Shown here one piece after another: positions 39,984 to 53,300 of a stretch of 64,000 nt of DNA (positions are counted from its first letter, which is position 1; each line of letters starts with the position of its first letter). Source of the DNA: Bugula neritina. Taxonomy: Eukaryota > Bryozoa > Gymnolaemata > Cheilostomatida > Bugulidae. A program made the translations under genes and the position numbers. The DNA lies in assembly GCA_964035545.1 (NCBI GenBank), contig OZ037765.1:3405001-3469000 (forward strand). Reading direction: 5' to 3'. Under the pieces are notes generated by a model. The model saw only the letters and a program-made list of their open reading frames with translations, did no database searches and was not told the origin of the DNA.

Positions 39984-41681
39984 TTGACGCAAGCTGGTAG
40001 CATAGAAGTTTCTAGATATATAAATATGTAAACTGAGAAGATATAACTGTTGTATTTTCATATACTGCATTGTTGTTATACGGGCTTTAAGAGAAGAAGC
40101 TTGCGAATAAAAAGCTAAGGTTCCAATCACACATACTGTTACTTACTCTTTCTCTACTACTCAACCTACATAAGCAACATATGTTAAATGCTCAATAAAG
40201 CATATCACATAATACTACAACATCTATGGTTAGATTTTTTATTAAATTTGGAATATAGTATAAAGTACATAGTTAGCAGAGTACAGCAAAATTTAGCTAT
40301 AGTAAATGTTGGCTAAATATTTTACTCACTCACTACTTTTTCATACACAAATTTTTTTTTCAAAATTTATAAATTGCATAGCAATCTGTGCTTTGAATTC
40401 TAAAAGCTACTGCAAGTAGCTTGTAAAGTATTAATTTTGTATGCAGCAGCTATAGATTAAGAAAACTAAACTTTATTTACTTGTTATCACTTTGTATGAG
40501 TCAGCTATAATTTGGCCTTTAGACTCTGCCAGAAGTCATGGCTGTCTCAAATCTACTGATATGATTGGTCAAAATGCATTAGTTTACTGTATTCCCTGTT
40601 TACAAGTTGTCTCCTCTATAAACTGTAAATCTTTGATATAAACAGCTTGATATACAAATTTACTGAGGTGACATTCATTTTTGTATCCGGTAATATAGTT
40701 TTGGTGTTTCTCTTCATCTTGTGACTTTTACTTTTTCTACATTGTTGAATGAAAACTGCTGCATAAATAGTGTGTGACAAAACTTTAATGATATGATAAA
40801 CATAACTGGCACATTTTAATCACCATAATATGATTGTTTCATTTGAACATTATTATTAATAATAAACTTTATATCAAAGTAATTAAAAGCAAAGCGAAAA
40901 TATGATCAACAATGAAAGAGGTCTAAGGTTCTGCAATCTAAGCAACTTTTACAGCTCTCTGATGGTCACATTCTAGTTAAATATAATATATTATATATAC
41001 TCTCATGTGTGCTTTGCAAAGGTAATATTTTAGCTAGGAGAGTATGAAATACATAGAAGTTAAACCTTATTTGTGAGTTATTTTAGAGCTTCCATGAACT
41101 TATTTCACAGTTTTAGTTTCATTATAATAATAAAAGAAGTCCTTGATATATATAAGTGAAAATTAATAGAAATCATTAAACAAGCAGGCAGTTGGTATCG
41201 AATTATTTTCAAAAGAAAGTCAACTTGTATAGAATAATATGCATTCAATATATATAAATCAGTCATAGAACAATTTAAGATTACCCTAGAAAATTATAAT
41301 TGTTGGTCATGCAGTTGGTATTAAATTATTTTAAAAGAAAATCAATTTCTAATGTATAGATTAATATACATTAAACATATAAATAAGTCACAAAAAAATT
41401 TAATATTACTCTAGAAAATGATAATATTGTTTTTAGAATAGCTGAAGTGCAGAGATGTAAGTTCAAACAATAGTAGATATAGTCTAAAAATATAATTATT
41501 AAAACAAGATGTATGAATCTATTAGTTTAAACAAATAAAAACTCATGATGAAAACTTATAAATTTTATAATTCTAACATTTTACTAAAAGCGTAATTTAT
41601 TTTTATATTTCAACTCGAAAAAACGGATCATTAAGTAGTATAGGAGTTGTTTCATCTCAGAACTAAATGATCAGTTATGTT
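39980..41681. other. Diverged intergenic region between genes C and D
   Basis: AT-rich. Only loosely alignable with the other intergenic regions: a diverged form of the promoter block may lie near 40320-40410, but the TATA-like TTTTATTATT is not kept. Contains an internal repeat (about 41190-41280 with 41310-41410, sharing GCAGTTGGTAT and AAATCAATTTCTAA-like words). No gene seen. Confidence 0.5.
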
Positions 41682-44600
41682 TTAGCATTTGTCTCTAATT
41701 GTAAGGTTATTCTCATAGCAGGCTTGTTCCGCCTGTTTAGTTACTTTCTCATAGACATGGTCATCTAATGTAGCCTGAGGACTTGTTGTCTCATATTCAG
41801 CACTTTGTACTGGTTCATCTCGTGTACCACCCTGATTCTTAGAAGATGTAGGTGTCAGTCCCACTTCTTCATATTCGAGATTAGGTTGAGCTCTGTTCTC
41901 TCCAGACTCTGTACTAGAAGATCTTCTCACCACCATCACAATAATAGTCACTATACTAGTAGAATGATAATGAAACCCATTGGAACACCAACTGCTACTC
42001 CAACCACCCAGCCTGTTGTAAAAACAGAAATATACCAATTATTTCTATAAAACCTATGTGTAGGCTATAAATTTTGATTGTTGAAAGGAAATTTAAAGCT
42101 TTTGTAAGACCGAGGCACTAAGCCACAAGTTTGATGTTATAATTATTCAAAACTAAGACAAATGGTTTCATTGTCAAGAGTTCTAATATTTCTCATTTTT
42201 AAACTAATCGAAAATAAATTTACATAACATTTACATACATCGAGTTGGTAGTTCACAGATAGGAGGATTGTCAGACCAATCTCCTTTACCATCTATCAGT
42301 TCACATGTAATGATAGCAGGACCTTGCCTTGTATATCCTTCATTGCAAAAGTAAAACACAGTTGAGTTCAAATTCCAGATATCATCAGACACTTGTGTTA
42401 CAGCATTGGTTACTGGAGATGGTTTGGAGCATCTGATTGGTTGAACCACTAAAACAAACAATAATAATCCCCTTTCTAATTTTGATAAATATGATAACAA
42501 ATTATATTATAGATTATAGAATAATAATTAGTCTTTGTTTGTTTGTTTATTCAAAAACTAAGGTACAAGTAATGTAATTGCTTACTAGTGTGATTCAAAC
42601 TCACATCTTACAGACTTTGCACCAGGAATAGTGGTAAGCTTTAAAACATCAGCTTCAGTCTTAGCATTAAATCCAACAGCAATGTGGTATGAGTATTGGT
42701 TGTCTAGAGGTCTGTTCCAGTAACCACCATATGTCTGGTTATCACCAACACTAAGTGAGGATGAGTAGTTGGTAACAGGAAATGATGCTGTTATATAAAC
42801 AGTCACATTGTCTATGCGATCTACAGTGATGGATCTCTTTTTCCTGGATGACAACCTTTCAACAACAATAACCATGGAGTCATATCCTTACAGAATATCA
42901 TCAGATGAAGTGATTTTTGGTAAAGGTACTGTAATGGTTTCTTCTGATAGGATGACTACATTATCATTGCTGTAGGTCAACACTAGCTCTAAAAAAGCAA
43001 TTACATTGTTTATTATAGCAACAGCTGACTAAACCTTTTTGATTAGCCAAGCTCTCTGAGTTTATATTTATTGCAAAGTTTTTTGAGTTCTGAAGTTTGA
43101 AGCTTCATGCCCCGAAATATTTTTAAAATATTGTGAGTAAATTTTTACCTACCTTCAGGTTTAGTCCAGAACACAACTTCCTTAGAACTTTCTCCAAACT
43201 CGTTTTCAGACAAAAAAGCTTTAACTGTACAGCTGTATTCTACTTGACCATAGAGTGATTCTATAGTTAGAGAGGTGGTAGAAGAGTCAGATGTGTTATA
43301 GTAACTCACTGAGTTCACTGTCACACTTTCATTGAAGGTGTTGTTGGTTGTGATGCACCTTACCTGTAGTCGAAACACAGCACAAAACTAACGCCATTCA
43401 CTTTTGCACATGAAAAAGCAAGTTTTTATCATTGAATGAGAATATAAATAAGAAGGGGTGGCAATAAATAAATACCAGCACAACTTAAACACAAGTTAAA
43501 CGAAATAACATTTATAGGTAAGTATGCCTATGATAATTTGCAGCAAACTAGCAATGATGCAGAGGTATATTAAAGAACCTAACAGCAGTATAGCAGTTCG
43601 ACACAGCTCAATGCAAACACTCACCTGATACTGTTCAATAGAGTAGATCTTATCTGTATAAACTACTGGAGACCAGGAGATGGTAACTGAAGTAGAAGTT
43701 CTGGTCTCAACTGTCAGTCCATCTGGTGAGTTGGGTGCTATACAAAGTAAATACTATTATACAAAACTTACAGTTATTACTCAGAAACTGGGTTGCACTA
43801 CAGAAAGCATTAGTGATAAAAAAGCGTTCAAAATAAATACTATAGCCCAAGAGTACGTTAACTTATAAACAAATAAAGTCGTATGCAACAAAATGTGAAC
43901 TTAAATGTTGATTTAAAAAAACTTCGCCATACATACAGAAATGCTTACAAATAAAATTAGGCAACATAAAAACAAGAAATTTATGATGCAACGTAAAGTC
44001 CTGTAAAGATGCAACACCTAAATATTGTTTTACGCTAAATATGACTTTCGTACATAATTATTATAGTATGTGTGAGCAAAGTTATCTCTTCTTGACAGAT
44101 AGCAATAGACTGCTAGCAACAATTTCTATTTACCTGTACTTGTTGTGTATGTTTCTTGCCATATTATATTATCATGTCCATCTAGTAGCTCTACTTTAAT
44201 AGTCAGTTCAAAGGTCACACCTTGCTGTTCAGTAAAAGTCCATGGTCTTGGTCTCTGATTGGATAATTGTCCACCTCCATAAGTTAAGGTAACACTGGAT
44301 ACACAGTCATCAGCTTGCTGTTACAATAAATGAGTCTAAATAATTTTAGACCTAATTTCAGAAAATAGAAGCAGAAGAAAGTTGCTATGGTTTCAGAATA
44401 ATCTTAACAGTGTAAACTGTGATTTGATTAGGAATTAAATAGGATTATTGAACGAACATACCCTCAGTAATAACAATTTCTAAAAGTTAATACAAAACTA
44501 TACTCAACATATATTCCCCGACCTAATCCTAAAACTGAGTGAAATATAAGTAAAGATATAAAATATAAGAAAACTTACTAATATAGTATTTTAGTCCAAA

Positions 44601-45339
44601 ATTAATATGATCTAAAAGTATAGACTATAAGAAATAAAAATTTAAACTTACAAGTGAAGGTACAGACACAGTAAATATTCTCTCTTCTTCTGGTTTAAGA
44701 ATACCACTTTCTGTTATTATAACATCTCCAGGTGTTAATTTACTTCTTTCTATAATATGTGAAAATAAAGCAAAATCTGTAGTGAATTAACTAACTGACC
44801 TCAATACAACAACGGAATACATTTTAAAAAAGACATTAGTTTTATATATATGTTGTTGCTAGTCAAATAACCATACATAGCAATTGACCTGCGCAGAATA
44901 GAGAGCTGACTGTATAGACATCTTGTATTAACTCTTCACCATTATAATTCCTCACAGTAGATACTCTAGCATAGTGAGGTTGTTGTATATTCAGATTACT
45001 AATCACAGTCTCTCTGTAGTCTATAGAAACTAATTTAGAGCTTATTATTGTGTTGAAGTTGGAGTTGTCTGAACATTCTATTTTAAAATGTGTAGTTGTG
45101 AGCTCCTGATTGGGTACAGTAGCTGGAAATTCCCATGTAATTCTGATTTCTCCTAGTGACACATCTGTGTGAGAAGATACTGGGTCTCTAGACAGCTTCA
45201 GGATTTCTAATAAAAATAAACAGCATCAACACATATTAGTTATTCCTTTATTACAATTTACAGCAAATACCAAGTGTCCTATTAACATGGCTTTATTTAA
45301 ACAGTTAATAAATGGATAGTTTTGTAAACAATCTTATTT

Positions 45340-45340
<1 letters not shown>

Positions 45341-45379
<39 letters not shown>
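45341..45379. repeat. Short TA microsatellite in intron 4 of gene D
   Basis: About 38 bases of TA with one TACATA interruption. Confidence 0.9.
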
Positions 45380-45386
<7 letters not shown>

Positions 45387-47581
45387 ATATAACTATATAA
45401 TAGTAATCATTTCTGACTTTTATTACATACTACTCTTGACGGTTGCAACACACTACTTATCACCAAGCTGGATGATAGTTCAAAATTTTAAGTCTGTATT
45501 TTTGGAAAATTGATCAAATTGATGATAGATGCTGTAAATTGTTGCAAAATAAATAACCAGCAAATATTCAAAAATATCTTCGCAAATATTAATATATACT
45601 AAACTCACAATTAAGCTTTAAACTTGATAGGAAGTCATCATTTAGAAAAAAAATTTTACGGACAATAACAAAAAATTAACCAGTTAGTTTGAGTACGAGT
45701 AAAATTTACACAAAAACATACCTAAAATAGCTAAAGTGTGTGCTTTGCTTGTAAACAACAATCTATAGATTATTGCACTATAAGTGTAATATAATCACCG
45801 GCTATGTAGGCTCTCAGTGCTACTTCTCTAGTTTGTGTGACAACATCTGAAGCTGTGAGTCTGTCTACTCTGTCTCTGCTATCGAAAGGCCTACGTATGT
45901 AAGCTGAAGGATCTTTAGTCCCACCTGGTCGAAATGAGACAAGGTTACCTTTACAACCAGAGTTAGTCAAGTCTTCTACATACAGAGCAAGAAAGTCTCC
46001 TTTTCTAACTACTTCTGCAGTGTTCTGTACAAACTGGAATCTGATTCCTCCTGTAGATACATCTTCAGGTGTGAGTAGAGTTTCTGTAATCAGATTGAAT
46101 ACAACAGAGTTATCTTCTCCTGTCTGTCTCCAGATAGCAGCATATGAGTCACAGTAGTCAGTATAATGACCAATCATATACTTCCAGCCAACTAAATATC
46201 CGTCTGCTTCTATGTTATAATTAAAGAGTAACATGAAAGCACCTCCAGCTGATCCATAATTTATTATCTTTGTGTTGGTTTTACTGTCAGAGTTATCTGA
46301 AAATAATAATATGTTATTCATAAAAAATAAAATATATCTTATTTATCAGATATAGTGCAAACAACTTTTAATATAGAAATTTACATTATTAGTTATGTCC
46401 CACTATAATTCAATCTAAATAAATGTGTTATATTGAAATGGTTATTAAACGCTGAGTTTATCTTCAAGTGTTAATCAACTTAGTAATTTGAAAGGCTTAT
46501 AGGACGCAAATTACAGTGTTTTGTTTCACTAGTTTAAGATATTAATGTTACCATGATACATATAGGATATATTTATACTATTTATATTAGGAGTTGTGCT
46601 CTCTAGAAAAGTGATGAGCTCAGTGTAATGTAATATTGTCTGATACATCTCTCTAGTTTGAAAAGTGTAAAAAGTATATTGAGAATGCATACCAAACCTG
46701 CTACAACATGTTTATTGGAGTACAGCCTTTTAAACCTGCCAGTATGTGCTTCTCTGTTACTTTGCATATAAAATAAGTATTAAGCAGTTCTTTGGTAATA
46801 CCATGCAATAGCTCCCAGCAAAGAATATGTGGATTTCGCACATTTCTTTAATAAATTCGTTTTTATAACTGCATAAATTGAACAAGTAGTAAACTAACCT
46901 CATTGTAGTTAAATTTTATCTTTTCCCAATATATCGTTTTTCTGCATATCATTAATTTATATTTTATATTTATATTTAATATATATTAAATGTGTCTTCT
47001 ACCAATAGCACAATGTTTGTCTGAACATATACTTTTCGAATACCAAAGTTCTAGCATGCTTTAATTCCATTTTATGTTTAATACTTCAGATCCCTATGAA
47101 TGCGCATAATACTTTAGCTATATAATTAAAAAAAGACAATATATTATATCTAGGTAAAGGTTTACATTGACTCGAATGACCCTAGCCTATGTTGACTGAC
47201 AAGGACGACAGTGGAATTATAGCTAATTTGTCTAGCAGAGAATTGACTATAAGCAATGCTGAACTTGCTTCCCGTAACCTTCATTTAACTTAAGGAAATG
47301 GTGAGACTCACCTGATTACTGCCGGAATGTAATGAACAAAATAATAAAACAAAGCAAAAACACAATGTGTGGATGTTGCAAAGGAGGGCTGAAAAAATTT
47401 CACAGAGATACCCAAATCAGTTCAGTAAGGGCGCTGGCAGACTATCAGAAGGTGATGCAGAAATAGAATATTATCTTGTGAAAACACATGATAACAAAAG
47501 CATTTACTGGAGAAGGAGTTATAAAAACATTGTTCAGTCAGCATAAAAAATGTAGTATAAGTCTCTGAGTTTCACTCATAC

Positions 47582-47645
47582 CTGAATACCAGAGAGAGAG
47601 ATTAAAGTACTGAGAGTATGTATGTTTTTCTGGTGTCACTCTAGG
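47582..47645 (-). pseudogene. Remnant of exon 3 (PAN2) of gene D
   Basis: Encodes only the last ~20 codons of PAN2, ending QYFNLSLWYSG and the normal donor. The break falls in the SDD-GVT region and joins straight to the start of the PAN1-side intron, about 15 bases from the PAN1 donor. The exon has no acceptor. Confidence 0.85.
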
Positions 47646-49078
47646 ATCATAAATACTCACCAGCACAGTTTGGTCTAACAGAGTATCTCTACTGACTATC
47701 AGAACTACTAATAGTGGCAGTCTGAGTATTCTCTGCTAACAGTTGACAGTTTCTATCATCAGTTCTGTAGCTTATTGAGGCACATATGAATGATGTCTGC
47801 TGCATACACTGAACTCTACACTCATCTTCACTGGATACATAGAGAGTCTTTATATTACCAGATGTTATGTAAAGATCTAGTCTACCCACACCTGATTTCC
47901 AGTCACAGGTTAATCCTGAAAATATGCATATGATGCTATTGCCATATTTTATTCAGGTTATATAATGTTAGCTGGAAAGTTTTACGACTTAATACTAACT
48001 TTGTAAAGCTTTTTAGAATAGCAAGAGTTTACTATGGGTTTATACATTTGAGAGCTTGTATTGCTATAATAATTGCATCAATGTGTACAATTTCTATGTA
48101 TATGCTACAAATAATGGTTATAAAAAACTTAATAGATTACATTATATAAACAATATTATATCTAACATACCTTGTACTGGTGCAGAGATAGACACAGTAA
48201 CTAGAAAGAACCACAAGTGAAAACACAAGTACAGTATTCTGTCCATGTTAACACTACTTAGTAATGTCCATACACTGAGGTAGTGCTTAGTAAAGTTATG
48301 CTTCTATACAAATAAATCACAATAGCCAGAGTATTTTACTATTAGCGGCTATACTATATATATGCATTGTACTTGAAAGAATACAAAGTCACATGACTGT
48401 ATTACAAGGAGGAAGTTGAAAAACTCTGTACAAATATTTCAACCAGTATTGTATAATAATAAGTATTCAATTTTTCACTCCCAATGCATTTTGTTATTTT
48501 GAAGGTTGTGTCCCCTGTACTAGGTAATAGAAGTTGCACTGATTCAATATATTGTTAAGATCACATAATAAAAGGATTGCTCCTTAATTCATTATAGATA
48601 AAGCTACTAGACATATACACCAGTCAGCAAGGGAGGTAATTAAGTAACATTAGTTCAGGATCAGGTTTAGGTGCAGATTAACTCCTAATATCAAAGAAAG
48701 CAAATAATCGAAGCATCCACTTTCACCTTTAAACAATTTTACTTCTATTTTTGCTGATTGAGGTAATTTGATAGAAAATGTCAAAATAAAGTTATACTGT
48801 CTAAAAATTCATTCCAATTTTCTAGCATTTGTATTTACATGCATGCATGTATGTAGTTAAACTATTGTGAATATAGCTATTAGGATAGTTGATTGCATAA
48901 AAATAAAAAGCAAGTTTAAGCTATCTTATAACATAATAACTTTTGAATAAGTAAATGTGAAAATTCAAAACAATATATATATATACCTATGGTTATGTTT
49001 CAACAAAGAATTTGAAGCACTATTTTTTAGAGCAGAAAAGTAGCACAAGCATAACGTTTGATTAAGAATTTCACTCAC

Positions 49079-49160
49079 CTCCTTTAAGGTTTTTATGCAT
49101 GAAAACCACTTGTTGCTACAAAGCACTCAGCTGGCTTTGAATAATAAAAGCTGCCAAGCT
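49079..49160 (-). promoter_or_regulatory. Candidate core promoter and 5'UTR exon of gene D
   Basis: TATA-like TTTTATTATT (49140-49149, minus strand), conserved block, then donor GGAG|GTGAGT (last exon base 49079). Preserved even though the gene is broken. Confidence 0.4.
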
Positions 49161-50345
49161 TTTTTAGAGTTGTTAATTTTTGCAGCGTCTTGAGAATTGA
49201 ATTTTATTTCTTTGTCCTTGCTCTGTGGTCAGCTTTACATTGACCTTATGACTCTGCTGCCAGAAGTATAGCTGTCTTAATAGTCTACTTATGTGAATAA
49301 TTAAGACACATCTGTCTGTTTTGTTCTCTGTTTAAAATATGTTTTCTCTATAAACTGCAAAACTTAATATAAAACTTGCTCAAACGACATTCAACGTTTA
49401 ATATCTGCTAATAGCTTTGATGATTTTCTACATCTTTTGACTCCTATATATGGTATTTGTAAATTACTGAAAAAAAACTGTTTCATACTGAGTGTCTGGC
49501 AAAGTCGCACTCTAGTCACCATAATGCATTTATGTCTTCTGAATAATGATAATAATAATTTATGCAGTTCTGTTTATCAAAGTTATCAAAAGCAGGGCCA
49601 AAATATGATCAACAATGGAATAAGTCAAAATTTGTGCAACCTCAACAACTGTTACAGCTATCTGATTGCTAATTTCTAGCATAAATACGTTGTAGTGCTC
49701 TAATGCCAAATGCCAAAGTCATCTTTTATTACAATAAAAATACAAATACACCTCCCACAGACGTATTTTATAATTTTATATTTTAATTAGTTTTATTATA
49801 ATAATAATAGAAGTGCTTTACATAATATAGTTAATATCGGTAATATGAATAGTTGTGTAAACAGGCAGTTGGTATTGAATCATTTTTTGCAAGAAAAACA
49901 ATTTCTAAAGCATATTATAGAGCAACATATTACATTACAAATAAATTTAGTCAGAAATATTTTATTCATATTTTGTAATCTAAAAACTAGCAGCTAAAAT
50001 TATTATGACAAAATTTACTTTAATATAGACAAGAAAATTTAAACAAATCAAGCAGGAAGCATATTTCTATAAAACAGTGGAAGTGCAGATATGTAGTTTC
50101 AAGCAATTATAGTAAGTACCATATATAATAAAACATTTTCTAAAAGTTAGTTTAATCTAAATCAAGATTAATGGATTTCTTATTTTAATCCAACAGAGAC
50201 CTAAAGTTATTTCGTTATAAGATCATATAGGTTTAACACATTACTATTATAAAATGCATATTTAGGACAATAATTTTTAACATTTAACTTCTAGCATATT
50301 AAGAGCTTGGTAGGCAGTAAGAATTGTTTCTGAATTAAATGTGTT
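49161..50345. other. Intergenic: 3' flank of gene E
   Basis: AT-rich and nearly identical over long stretches to the 3' flank of gene A (about 3700-4400). Minus-strand AATAAA at 49961-49966. No gene seen. Confidence 0.5.
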
Positions 50346-53300
50346 TCAAGCTTTGTTGCTGATTGTTGAAGTATTTTCATAACAGACTGGTTCCATTTGT
50401 TTAGTTACTTTCTCATAGACATGGTCATCTGATGTAGCCTGGGGACTTGTTATCTCATACTCAACACTTTGTACTGGTACGTCTCCTGTAACACCCTGAT
50501 TCTTAGAAGATGTAGGAGTCAGGCCCACTTCTTCATATTCAGGATTAGGCTGAGCTCTATTTGCTTTAGACTCAGTACCAGAAGATCTTCTCACAACCAT
50601 CAAAATAATAATCACTGCTTGTAAAATAATGATGAAGCTCATTGGAACACCAACTGCCACTCCAACCACCCAGTCTGTTGTAAAAACAAAAATATACCAA
50701 TTATTTCTATAAAATTTATGTGTAGGCTATAAATAAATATTGTTGAAAAAAGTTTTTTGTATGTGAAAATTCATTGAGCTAAAAGAATGCTGTTACACAT
50801 ATATTCAAAACCAAGACAATGGTTTGAATTTCAAGATGTCTAATATTTCACACTTTCCACTTTTGGTAGACAGAGACATACAGTAGAGTGGAACATACAG
50901 TAGACTAACACATACAGTAAACTAACACATACATTAGACTGGCACATGCAATAGACTGACACATGCAGTAGAGTGACACATACAGCAGATTGACACATGC
51001 AGTAAACTAACACATACAATAAACTAACACATAGATTAGACTGACACATGCAATAGACTGACACATGCAATAGACTGACACATACAGTAGACTGACACAT
51101 GCGGTAGACTGACACATACAGTAGATTGACACATACAGTAGATTGACACATACAGTAGACTGACACATGCAGTATAGCTGACATTACATTACAAAAATGG
51201 CTGATACATACGTTGAGTTGGTAGTTCACAGATAGGAGGTTTGTCAGACCATTCTCCTTTACCATCTACTAATTCGCATGTGATGATAGCAGGACCCTGT
51301 CTTGTATATCCTGCTTTACAGTTGTAAGACACAGCAGAACCCAAGTTCCAGGTTTTATCAACAACTGGTGTTTCAATATTTCCTACAGATTGTGGTGCTG
51401 AGCATGTGATTGGTTGAACCACTAAAATAAAAAAATTGGAGATTTTGCAAAATTTTGAAAATAAAAAAGAATAATTGTTTGAGCTAAAAAAGTATAGTTG
51501 CCGATTTTTAACTCACATCTTACAGACTCCGCACCAGGAATAGTGGTAAGTTTTAAAACATCATCTTCAGTCTTAGCCTTGAATCCAACAGCAATGCGAT
51601 ATGAGTATTGGTTGTCTAGAGGTCTGTTCCAGTATCCACCATATGTCTGGTTATCACCAACACTAAGTGAGGATGAGTAGTTGGTAACAGGAAATGATGC
51701 TGTTATATAAACAGTCACATTGTCTATGCTATCTACAGTAATGGATCTCTTTTTCCTGGATGACAACTTTTCAACAACAATAACCATGGAGTCATATCCT
51801 TTCAGAATATCACTAGATGAAGTGATTTTTGGTAGAGAAACTGTGATGGTTTCCTCTGATGGGATGACTACATTATCATTGCTGTATGTCAACATTGGCT
51901 CTAAAAAAGCAATTACATTGTTTATTTATATATAGCAAGAGGTAACTGAATATTCTTTGATTTGCCACGCTCTCTGAGCTTATATTTATTGCAAAGTTTT
52001 GTGAGTTGCAAGGTTTGAAGCTTCATGCCCGGAAATATTTTTAAAACAGTGTGAGTATATTAAATATTTACTTACTTTCAGGCTTAGTCCAGAACACAAC
52101 TTGTCTAGAACTTTCTCCAAAATCATTTTCAGACAGAAGAGCTTTAACTGTACAGTTGTATTCTACTTGACTATAGAGTTATTCTATAGTTAGAGAGGTG
52201 GTAGAAGAGTCAGATGTGTTATAGTAACTCACTGAGTTTACTGTCACACTATCAATAAAGGTGTTGTTGGTTGTGATGCAGGTAACCTGTATAGCCATTG
52301 ATTTTATATTAAAACAGTAAACTTCATTAACCTGTGTGCAAAAATAATTTTATGTTAGAATACGCCATCCTTAGACACAATTGCACTGAAAAGGGTAGGT
52401 TAATTTTTTCACTCTGGGCTAGTTTAAGGTGGGTTGGGAGATGTTAAAGGTATATACTACTGCTCAAGAAATGAATGATGACTTATCAGCGGACTTTTGC
52501 ATGATAATAAATAGGAGACCATATGTAAGTATATATATAGCAAGTTGAGTTGACATCAAAAACAAATTTTAAACATGTTCTCATATCCATGCACCTGATA
52601 CTGTTGAATAGAGTAGATCTTATCTGTATAATCTACTGGAGACCAGGAGATGGTAACTGAAGTAGAAGTTCTGATTTCAACTGTCAGTCCATCTGGTGAG
52701 TTGGGTGCTATAAAATAAAACATAGGATAAACAATTACTGTTGTCACTTTAGAATTATATTGGACTACAAGGTGTGTTTGGGCTGCAAAGGTTTCATATA
52801 CTAATATCAAGCATGCAAATTTCAGCTTTATCTGTAGGTATCCACTTCCACAACCACAGAGCATCCACAATTAATTGACAATAGTGTCTTTATATATAAA
52901 CATAAATCCGAATTGAAGATAATACTATATATTAGATGTAATTTCTGCATTGTAACCTAAATTCTATTACATGAAAAGAAAAGAAATAGTTGAAACTAAT
53001 AAAAACCTGTTAAGTTTTATGTTTTTAAAACACACACATACACACATATACATATATGCATATACATACACATATACATAATATGCACACCTATAAAAAT
53101 GCACATAGTATACTGAGCAAGAGCAAATTTGTTTTTACATGGCATTTAAAACATGTACTACCTTGTAACAACTTTTACTCACTTTTGCTAGTTGTGTATT
53201 CTTTCTGCCATATTATATTCTCATGTCCATCTAGTAGTTGTACTTTAATAGTCAGTTCAAAGGTCACACCTTGTTGTTTAGTGAAACTCCATGGACCTGT

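Larger units (their letters stand above)
41682..48246 (-). pseudogene. Gene D: receptor pseudogene with four disabling lesions
   Basis: Same gene plan as B and C: 48171-48246 signal peptide; 47661-47915 PAN1; PAN2 reduced to a 3' remnant (47582-47645); 45799-46296 variable-loop domain; 44889-45206 FNIII-like; 44652-44749 and 44134-44317 unnamed module; 43625-43737 and 43153-43363 FNIII; 42605-42988 phosphatase-like; 42239-42448 sushi; exon 12 from 42012. Lesions: TGG to TAG in PAN1 (47689-47691); deletion of most of exon 3 with its acceptor; AAA to TAA in exon 10 (42888-42890); and a two-base gain in the transmembrane exon that ends the frame after GFIIILLV, before the tail. The tail sequence itself is still well preserved, so decay may be recent. 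It is the shortest unit because introns 2-4 have shrunk. Confidence 0.88.

Noticed and set aside
50840-51265. Cys/Val/Ser-rich repeat protein frames in introns 11 (also 63138-63694)
   Set aside because: Produced by a 17-bp minisatellite that lies between the sushi and transmembrane exons; several frames are open at once.
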